From contig CAZZIZ010000056.1 of the NCBI GenBank assembly GCA_964654535.1, positions 1 to 17,594 on the forward strand: 17,594 nucleotides of DNA. Direction: 5' to 3'. A program made the position numbers and the translations under genes. The stretch comes from CAZZIZ01 sp964654535. Lineage in GTDB: Bacteria > Bacteroidota > Bacteroidia > Chitinophagales > UBA2359. The notes beneath the pieces are model-generated. The model saw only the letters and a program-made list of their open reading frames with translations. It made no database searches and was not told the DNA's origin. Each line of letters opens with the position of its first letter. Positions within the stretch are counted from its first letter, which is position 1. Shown here piece after piece: positions 7,630 through 13,470 of this stretch.

Positions 7630-8403
7630 TTGCTCGGTATAGGAGGTGGTCCTATTTACATTTTTGTCCTGACTATTTTTATTGGGAGCATGTATGACGA
7701 CTTCCTAAGCGAAGACCAACAGGTTAAAATGGTGATTGCTAACTCATCTTTTGCCAAGGTGTTCGCAACCCTAGCGGGCTCGATCACCTATCTGCGTAAA
7801 AACACTTTTCTTTACAAAGAAATCTTAATCACTAGTCTTCCCGCATTGGTTTTAGTGGTTATTTGCTCCTACTGGATTGGGCAAATTGAATTTTCAAAAA
7901 AGACCTTTGCCTTCATTTTTATCATCTTGATGCTTCCTATACTTATTAAAATGCTTATAGATAGCAGTCAGAATAATGAGTATCAGCCAAGCATTGAACC
8001 AAAAGAGAATAGAACGATTAAGTTGTTACTGCTGGGCATAATCGCCGGAATCGTTCCTTCCATTTCTGGATTGGGTGGAGGCTTTATTATGGTCCCAGTG
8101 CTCATTTACTTTATAGGCTATACGATTAATGAGAGTATTGCCATATCACTGGGGGTAATATTTTGTACCTCGGTAGCATTGTCTGTATACTATGCATTTG
8201 TACATCCTGTACTGCCCGGAATCAATAACGCAATTGGGGCTATTTCTTTGGGACTTAGCCTGCCTTTGGTTATAGGAGTTTTACTGGCCGCCCCTTTAGG
8301 CGTGAAGGTTTCAAATGCTTTAAAACCTGGTACCATTCGTCAGTTGTTTGTAGTAATATGTTTGATTATAATCGGAAAAACAATTATTGTTGATCTTCTG
8401 TAA
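7630..8403 (+). CDS. TauE/SafE (TSUP) family membrane permease, start uncertain
   Basis: Polytopic membrane protein of the TSUP family, members of which export sulfite, sulfoacetate or other organic anions; the substrate here is unknown. Two homologous halves are visible, each with a glycine-rich helix: GLLGIGGGP at the front and SGLGGGFIMVPVLIYF in the second half (near residue 150). About eight membrane segments fit. Coordinates start at TTG 7630, the first standard start codon in frame. However, the reading frame upstream back to the preceding TAA clearly continues the first helix (FVTGLLGGFLS), so the real protein probably begins near 7576, where the codon is ATA rather than ATG. It lies in the operon between the second protease and the M28 peptidase, 13 bases before the latter. 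Confidence 0.85.
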   Translation: MLGIGGGPIYIFVLTIFIGSMYDDFLSEDQQVKMVIANSSFAKVFATLAGSITYLRKNTFLYKEILITSLPALVLVVICSYWIGQIEFSKKTFAFIFIILMLPILIKMLIDSSQNNEYQPSIEPKENRTIKLLLLGIIAGIVPSISGLGGGFIMVPVLIYFIGYTINESIAISLGVIFCTSVALSVYYAFVHPVLPGINNAIGAISLGLSLPLVIGVLLAAPLGVKVSNALKPGTIRQLFVVICLIIIGKTIIVDLL

Positions 8404-8416
8404 ATTGTGCTTAATT

Positions 8417-10099
8417 ATGAGAGACTATACCTTGTTGCTGTGTTTGCTGTTTTCACCAATGTTTTTGATGTCGCAAGATTCAAATGATGAAGAAATATTG
8501 ATGGAAAAATTTCAAGAACATATAAGCTACTTGTCTTCTGACGATTTAATGGGTAGAGCAACTGGCTCCGAAGGTGAAAAGCTTGCCGCTACATATATCA
8601 TTAGTGAGTTGAGAGGTTTTTCTATTGCTCCGATGGGAGACGAAAAGACTTACTTGCAAACTTTTGAATTCAGTGGCGATCAATATCCGACGCCTAATAA
8701 CTTTTTGTACATCGATAATAAAAAGTTCGAAATAGAAAGTGACTACATCGTTATACCTGAGTCTGGAAACGCCGTCATCAAAGGCAAAGTGGTAGATGTA
8801 GGGTATGGAATCGAAGCAGACAAAATTGGTTACAACGATTATGAAAACGTTAGTAAGACCAAGGGGAAAATTTTAATAATGCGTTGGGGAATGCCAGAGG
8901 CAAACAATCCGCATTCGAAATACGCTCCTTATGCAAGCCTCGAACAAAAAGTAAAGACAGCTAAAGAAAGAGGTGCCATTGGTATTATTTTCATTAACCA
9001 AGTGAAGCAAGTGGATGATCCAATCGCAAAGTATTCTGGAGAAATTCAAAATATGCAAATGCCTATGATCTTTTTGAATCAAAAGGCTTACGCAAGAATT
9101 AAGAATCCGACGAAGTTCAAAGTTGAAATGAAGACTGAGTTCGTCAGAGTAAAAAAAAAGGCAAGTAACGTACTAGGTTACCTTGATATGGGGGCTGAGA
9201 ACACTATTGTTTTAGGTGCCCACTACGATCATCTAGGAATGGGCGAAAGTGGAGGCTCCCTTCACGCCGGTAGTAAAGCAATACATAATGGCGCTGATGA
9301 TAATGCGAGCGGAGTCGCTATGGTTATTGAGCTTATGCGTTATGCGCAAAACAACAACTTAGAGGGTTACAATTATTTGGCCATCTTCTTTACAGGTGAA
9401 GAGTTGGGTTTATTTGGTTCGAAGACCTTCGTTGAAAACCCTACAACTGATCTTGCTACCATAAATTGCATGTTCAACTTTGATATGGTGGGTCGATTGA
9501 ATGAGAAAGAACCTAAGTTGTCTATCAATGGCGTTGGCACTTCGCCTTTCTGGACTGAGACCATAGGTGAGCGGTCTGATTGGTTTGATATTGTAACTAC
9601 AGAAAGTGGAATTGGGCCTTCTGATCACACTTCATTCTATTTGAATGATATTCCTGCAATTCATTTTTTTACTGGTCAACATGAAGATTATCATAAGCCC
9701 TCCGACGATGAGCATCTTATAAATTATCCTGGAATGAAAGTTACATTTAAGTATGTTGCTGGACTTCTAGAGAAATTAAACGCTACAAGTAAAATCGAAT
9801 TCACACCTACTAAAGATGACACCCCGAAGGTCTCCGCGTTTAAGGTAACCTTAGGAGTAATGCCCGACTACATGTACGACGATGGAAATGGAATGAGGAT
9901 TGACGGCGTGCGAGCTGAAAAGCCTGCAGGAATCGCTGGCTTAATTAAGGGAGATATTATTATCAAAATGGGCCAGCTTTCTGTAAGTGATATTTACTCA
10001 TATATGGAGGCTCTAAGCAAGTTCGATAGTGGTGATAGTACCGAGGTGGTTATCCTTCGAGAAGGTGAGGAAATGACCAAAGAGATAGTATTTTTCTAA
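8417..10099 (+). CDS. Secreted M28 family aminopeptidase with PA insert and C-terminal PDZ domain
   Basis: Zinc metallo-aminopeptidase expected in the periplasm or outside the cell. From the ATG at 8417 the product is 560 residues and begins with a signal peptide (MRDYTLLLCLLFSPMFLMSQ). The upstream TTG at 8387 would place ten extra residues before this signal and overlap the permease gene, so I reject it. A PA-type insert spans about 110-240. The two-zinc site is complete: His269 in GAHYDH, Asp294 in GADDNASG, Glu328/Glu329 in TGEELG, Asp356 in FDMVGR and His426 in YHKPSDD. A PDZ domain follows at about 470-560 (AGLIKGDIIIKMG). PDZ tails on M28 enzymes recur in this phylum. Substrates are unknown. 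It ends directly against the tsaB start. Confidence 0.93.
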   Translation: MRDYTLLLCLLFSPMFLMSQDSNDEEILMEKFQEHISYLSSDDLMGRATGSEGEKLAATYIISELRGFSIAPMGDEKTYLQTFEFSGDQYPTPNNFLYIDNKKFEIESDYIVIPESGNAVIKGKVVDVGYGIEADKIGYNDYENVSKTKGKILIMRWGMPEANNPHSKYAPYASLEQKVKTAKERGAIGIIFINQVKQVDDPIAKYSGEIQNMQMPMIFLNQKAYARIKNPTKFKVEMKTEFVRVKKKASNVLGYLDMGAENTIVLGAHYDHLGMGESGGSLHAGSKAIHNGADDNASGVAMVIELMRYAQNNNLEGYNYLAIFFTGEELGLFGSKTFVENPTTDLATINCMFNFDMVGRLNEKEPKLSINGVGTSPFWTETIGERSDWFDIVTTESGIGPSDHTSFYLNDIPAIHFFTGQHEDYHKPSDDEHLINYPGMKVTFKYVAGLLEKLNATSKIEFTPTKDDTPKVSAFKVTLGVMPDYMYDDGNGMRIDGVRAEKPAGIAGLIKGDIIIKMGQLSVSDIYSYMEALSKFDSGDSTEVVILREGEEMTKEIVFF

Positions 10100-10795
10100 T
10101 TGACTGTTCTCCTTTGTATTGAAACGAGCGGGCCGTATTGTTCGGTTTGTTTGGCAAACGAAAATGGCGATGTCCTTGCCGAAAAAACTGCAAGTGAAGT
10201 CAATAAACATTCTTCGCTTTTACACTTGTTTATCAAATCCGTTGTAAACGAGACAGGTCTTAAACAGAGTGATCTTTCCGCAATAGCGTATTCATCAGGC
10301 CCGGGTTCTTACACCGGTTTACGAATTGGTTTGTCGACCGCAAAGGGATTGGCAGTTGCCTTAGAAATTCCACTGATTGAAGTGTCAACACTTGAGAGTA
10401 TTGCAAGTAGCATGATTGAAACAATGAAGGCGGCTCCAGGAATTTATATCCCTATGATTGATGCTGGAAGAATGGAGGTCTACCAACAGTGTTTCACTAA
10501 TGAAATGTCAGCAATTTGTCAAATAGAAGCCACAGACCTCACACCAAACTTCTTCTTGAATTGGGACCGAGACAAAGTGATCTATTTGGGCGGAAACGGA
10601 GCTCAGAAGACATTTTCTATGTCGCAAAACCTTGACCGTAAAGTTTCCTTAGTCGCAGATTCGACCGTAAGAGCAGATAAACTTGTTGGGCTGGCACTTA
10701 TGAAGCTAAAATGTAATACATTTGAAAACGTGGCATACGTTGTTCCGAATTATTTAAAGGAATACAAGCCAAAAAAAAGGAAAGAAAGACTTTAA
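10100..10795 (+). CDS. tsaB: tRNA t6A biosynthesis protein TsaB
   Basis: Partner of TsaD in the complex that places threonylcarbamoyl on A37 of ANN-decoding tRNAs; cytosolic. TsaB is an inactive relative of TsaD with an ASKHA fold. The 231-residue product opens with LLCIETSG and CSVCLA, followed by the strongly conserved SSGPGSYTGLRIGLSTAKGL (about residues 65-85). Length is normal. The start is a TTG placed directly after the stop of the peptidase gene; it gives the usual short lead-in before IETS, and no ATG is available nearby. It is the last gene of the packed plus-strand set. An AT-rich palindrome follows its stop. Confidence 0.94.
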   Translation: MTVLLCIETSGPYCSVCLANENGDVLAEKTASEVNKHSSLLHLFIKSVVNETGLKQSDLSAIAYSSGPGSYTGLRIGLSTAKGLAVALEIPLIEVSTLESIASSMIETMKAAPGIYIPMIDAGRMEVYQQCFTNEMSAICQIEATDLTPNFFLNWDRDKVIYLGGNGAQKTFSMSQNLDRKVSLVADSTVRADKLVGLALMKLKCNTFENVAYVVPNYLKEYKPKKRKERL

Positions 10796-10813
10796 ATTTG
10801 TTTCAAATTTGAA
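10794..10813 (+). promoter_or_regulatory. AT-rich palindrome between tsaB and the first ArsR-type gene
   Basis: Overlapping symmetry: AAATTTG (10794-10800) and CAAATTT (10804-10810) pair around TTT, and TTCAAATTTGAA (10802-10813) is a perfect 12-base palindrome. It starts on the tsaB stop codon and lies about 80 bases before the regulator start. It could be an operator for the regulator next door or an mRNA 3' hairpin of the operon. Without a T-run it is not a clear terminator. Confidence 0.35.
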
Positions 10814-10891
10814 TAAGAGTTTATAATTTAGGCGCAAAGTTCTATACCGACTTTTACCGATTATATATTTTACACTAAAAACGCATGTTGA

Positions 10892-11236
10892 ATGGGGGGT
10901 TCAAACGCTCAAATCACAATTTCCAAGGGAGGAAAGGCTAAGGAGAAAATCGTACTACAGTACGCACAGCTCCGAAAAGCACAGCTCGTATTACGAGCAG
11001 TTAATCACAAACTAAGACAGCAAATTATTAAGTTGTTATCAGATCGAAAGAAGATGACGGTTACTCAAATCTATGTAAAACTTAGACTAGAGCAATCAGT
11101 AGCTTCTCAGCATTTGGCGATACTTCGTAAAGCTGGAGTAGTTCAAACAAAAAGGGAAGGGAAGTTTATCCATTACTCGTTGAATCCAGATCGACTGGAT
11201 GAAATTAGCGGGTTTATTGGAAAACTTTCTGCTTAA
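10892..11236 (+). CDS. ArsR-type winged-helix regulator, cysteine-free (first)
   Basis: A 114-residue DNA-binding regulator. A basic 30-residue lead-in precedes the winged helix: VNHKLRQQIIKLL, then the recognition-helix region EQSVASQHLAILRKAGVV (about 69-86) and the wing KREGKFIHYSLN. This matches the ArsR fold in order and length. There is no cysteine at all, so the classical ELCVC metal site is missing and it is unlikely to be a thiol-based arsenic, cadmium or lead sensor. A close paralogue follows 91 bases downstream. No target operon such as arsenic resistance is adjacent. Start ATG 10892; an ATG at 10885 is in another frame. What it senses and controls is unknown. Confidence 0.85.
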   Translation: MGGSNAQITISKGGKAKEKIVLQYAQLRKAQLVLRAVNHKLRQQIIKLLSDRKKMTVTQIYVKLRLEQSVASQHLAILRKAGVVQTKREGKFIHYSLNPDRLDEISGFIGKLSA

Positions 11237-11249
11237 ACTTTTTGTTTTT

Positions 11250-11294
11250 CTATATGGCATTATGGGTGCGTCTGCGCAGCAAAGGTCCATATAG
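11250..11294 (+). promoter_or_regulatory. Inverted repeat between the two ArsR-type genes
   Basis: Perfect 8-base arms CTATATGG (11250-11257) and CCATATAG (11287-11294) enclose 29 bases that include a second perfect palindrome, CTGCGCAG (11272-11279). It fills most of the spacer before the second regulator. It could be a pair of operator sites or an RNA hairpin; there is no T-run to make it a terminator. Confidence 0.4.
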
Positions 11295-11327
11295 TCTCAC
11301 CACATTATTCACTTTTATTAATAACTA

Positions 11328-11630
11328 ATGGCAAAATTAGATCAGGGGAATTTAGAGCAATCTGCCGAAATCCTGAGAGCTTTGGCTCATCCACTTAGGC
11401 TAAAGATTATGGGTTTTATCGACAAGAACAAACGTATTAACGTCAATAAAATTTACAATACTTTAAAACTAGAACAATCAATTACCTCGCAGCACTTGCG
11501 CATATTGCGCAACGTTGATTTGGTAAAAACTAAAAGAGAAGGGAAGTTTATTTTCTATTCGATCAATTACGATCGAGCGAAAAAAGTAAACAAACTTTCC
11601 AATGCTTTTTTAAAGAAGATTGGTCAATAA
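11328..11630 (+). CDS. ArsR-type winged-helix regulator, cysteine-free (second)
   Basis: A 100-residue paralogue of the preceding regulator. The core reads LRALAHPLRLKIMGFID, then LEQSITSQHLRILRNVDLV as recognition region and KREGKFIFYSIN as wing. The block TKREGKFI is shared exactly with the first copy. Like it, it has no cysteine, so no thiol metal site. It lacks the longer basic lead-in of the first copy. The LAHPLRL segment is closer to ordinary ArsR proteins than the first copy's VNHKLRQ. Heterodimer formation between the two is possible but not shown by sequence. Its stop codon runs into a strong bidirectional terminator. Confidence 0.87.
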   Translation: MAKLDQGNLEQSAEILRALAHPLRLKIMGFIDKNKRINVNKIYNTLKLEQSITSQHLRILRNVDLVKTKREGKFIFYSINYDRAKKVNKLSNAFLKKIGQ

Positions 11631-11669
11631 AAAAAAGGGGGAACAATATTATTGTTCCCCCTTTTTTTT
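11629..11669. terminator. Bidirectional intrinsic terminator
   Basis: Eight A, an 11-base perfect stem GGGGGAACAAT (11637-11647) with ATTGTTCCCCC (11651-11661), a three-base loop, then eight T. The A and T runs make it work in both directions, closing the second ArsR-type gene (plus) and the channel gene (minus), which converge here. Confidence 0.95.
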
Positions 11670-11695
11670 GCTTCGTACTGAGCAAGTAAAAAAAC

Positions 11696-12505
11696 TTAAG
11701 CATTCACTTCTAGCTTGTCATCTAGTAACTTACTTAGCGGTATAATAACTTGCTTTCCCCCTGAATCTAAAGTCAATGAAGTGTTGTCTTTTTTAATGAC
11801 TTTACCAGTTGTTCCTTGAAAGGTGACTTCTTGCCCTAGTTGAACTTTGTCTTTACTATAGTAAGCCGCAAGAAGGTTCGACATAAGTCCTTTGGACGCT
11901 AGTGCATAACCCAGACCAAGAGAGAAAACAAAGGCCGCAACTATGATTTTCAGATTGTCTTGTATGATGTCTGTGCCAATACCAGCTTGGTTTAAGGCAG
12001 AAATGCCTACCATTACTATAAGGAAATAAAAAACGAAACTCCCAATAGCCTTTCCGGTTTTTAAGTTCATAGAACTCATTGCTGTTGTGATGAAATTTTT
12101 GATCACGTTGGCAAACACTGAACCAATAACAAAAAAGAGAACAGCACTTACAATTTTTGGGATATATCCTAAAATCTCTTTGATGCCATTTGAAATCGAG
12201 TCAATGCCCATTACCTCAATAGCTGCAATAAAAAAGGTCAAGAAAATTCCGTAGTACACGAGCTTAGAAACCAAGGTGCCTAAGCTGAAGGTCATCCCCT
12301 TGAATATATCTACCTCTCTAACTTTGTCCATTATTCTTTCAAGGTTGAGCTTATCCAGAACCTTTTGAATAATCGACGCTACGATCTTTGCAATTAACCA
12401 ACCAATGATAAGTAGAACAAGTGCCGTTATTATGCCAGGAATGGTATCAGCGAAGCTCTGACTCATAGAGGTTAGAACATCTTTTACAATAGTAAGTTGA
12501 TTCAT
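11696..12505 (-). CDS. CmpX/MscS-type small conductance channel family protein
   Basis: A 269-residue inner-membrane protein. About five membrane segments are visible (near 22-48, 75-100, 112-140, 153-173 and 185-205). The first and third resemble each other (IITALVLLIIGWLIAKIV and IVSAVLFFVIGSVFANVI), as in the TM_helix repeats of CmpX-type proteins. The last helix (SLGLGYALASKGLMSNLLAAYY) corresponds to the pore-lining helix of MscS, and a short beta domain follows (about 219-262, VQLGQEVTF to VIIPLSKL). The large C-terminal cage of E. coli MscS is missing. Such proteins are linked to osmotic or envelope stress; here it lies 42 bases downstream of a small acidic gene and an ECF sigma gene, which fits. 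Its ion conduction is not established. Confidence 0.85.
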   Translation of the reverse strand: MNQLTIVKDVLTSMSQSFADTIPGIITALVLLIIGWLIAKIVASIIQKVLDKLNLERIMDKVREVDIFKGMTFSLGTLVSKLVYYGIFLTFFIAAIEVMGIDSISNGIKEILGYIPKIVSAVLFFVIGSVFANVIKNFITTAMSSMNLKTGKAIGSFVFYFLIVMVGISALNQAGIGTDIIQDNLKIIVAAFVFSLGLGYALASKGLMSNLLAAYYSKDKVQLGQEVTFQGTTGKVIKKDNTSLTLDSGGKQVIIPLSKLLDDKLEVNA

Positions 12506-12547
12506 TTGTGGTGTTTAGGTGGTTATTAGTATTGTAAATCTATTAGT

Positions 12548-12805
12548 TTATTCCGACTTCTCTTCGTCGTCTTTCATAATCCTGTTGCTGTCAACAAAAC
12601 GTTGCTCCTCGCCTTCAAAGAATTCAATGAAACCACTAAACACGGTAAAGATTTTATCGGTTAGAGTAGATACGGCAGTAAAGAAGTCTCGCGAAACATT
12701 ATAGCTACCTTCAATGTCTCTTTGAATCTTATCCAAAGACTCTTGCTCACTGGAATTTTCCAATGGCAAATCATCTAACTCTTCAAACGGATTCTTCTCA
12801 CTCAT
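12548..12805 (-). CDS. Small acidic protein overlapping the ECF sigma gene
   Basis: An 85-residue acidic protein I do not recognise. It has no signal peptide or clear membrane helix. The N-terminal third is Glu/Asp/Ser-rich; residues about 36-68 (SYNVSRDFFTAVSTLTDKIF and following) could form an amphipathic helix, and the end is again charged. Its ATG (12805) overlaps the end of the sigma factor gene by 8 bases, so translation is probably coupled, and the channel gene follows. Position suggests a role tied to the sigma factor, such as an anti-sigma or adaptor protein, but it lacks the cupin, zinc or membrane features of known anti-sigma families. That role is a guess. Confidence 0.7.
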   Translation of the reverse strand: MSEKNPFEELDDLPLENSSEQESLDKIQRDIEGSYNVSRDFFTAVSTLTDKIFTVFSGFIEFFEGEEQRFVDSNRIMKDDEEKSE

Positions 12806-13379
12806 AGCTTTTGTATTTCTCTAAATACATTTTCTTCACCTTCTCCTTGGCGCGTTTAATTCTCATTTTCGTCGCGCTCTCTGATATATTCAGTATTTCT
12901 TGAATTTGTCTAATGCTAAATCCATCTTGGAACTTCATCAGCAATATCATTTTATCTTCTACAGGAACTTGTTCCATTACTTCTTTAAGGCGTTCACTCT
13001 TCACGAGCTGAAGTTCTTCCATTCCATCAACATAGTCCACCTGTTCTCCAGAATAGGACTCGTATTCATTTTGATTAAAACGAGCCTTCTTAGTCTTACG
13101 TAAATGATCTATGCAAAAGTTGTAGGATATCGCATAGATCCAGGTAGATACTTTGGAATTACCCTTAAATGAGGAAAGGCTGTATAGAATCTTCATGAAG
13201 ATGTCATGCGTAATATCCTCTGCCGTGGAATGATCCTTGACCAGTGAAATGCTTCGTCGGAATATCTTCGAAGAATATCGTCGATATAGCTCTCCAACGT
13301 AGCGCCTATTACCACTGGAAGTGATCTCTGCAATTAAGTCCTCATCGGTGAGATGGGTTATTTCTACTGTTGAATTCAA
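12798..13379 (-). CDS. ECF-type RNA polymerase sigma factor
   Basis: A 193-residue sigma-70 family protein of the extracytoplasmic function group. Region 2 spans about 25-96 (LYRRYSSKIFRRS, TAEDITHDIFMKIL, VSTWIYAISYNFCIDHLRK). Region 4 spans about 130-185 (MEQVPVEDKMILLMKFQDGF, then the helix-turn-helix LNISESATKMRIKRAKEKV). The start is a TTG at 13379: an in-frame stop lies five codons upstream and the next in-frame Met is deep inside region 2. The lead NSTVEITHLTDEDL is normal for the family. It overlaps the 85-residue gene and is followed by a small channel gene, suggesting an envelope-stress regulon. No dedicated membrane anti-sigma factor is adjacent. Confidence 0.92.
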   Translation of the reverse strand: MNSTVEITHLTDEDLIAEITSSGNRRYVGELYRRYSSKIFRRSISLVKDHSTAEDITHDIFMKILYSLSSFKGNSKVSTWIYAISYNFCIDHLRKTKKARFNQNEYESYSGEQVDYVDGMEELQLVKSERLKEVMEQVPVEDKMILLMKFQDGFSIRQIQEILNISESATKMRIKRAKEKVKKMYLEKYKSYE

Positions 13380-13470
13380 GGTAAACCCGATTTAAGACGT
13401 CTAGTTTAGAATAAAGTAACTGTGTCTTTCAATCTTCTTACAAATTACCTACCATAATGCGAAATTCAGC

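Noticed and set aside
8387..8416. Extended M28 peptidase start at TTG 8387
   Set aside because: Would put ten residues before a clear signal peptide and overlap the permease gene.
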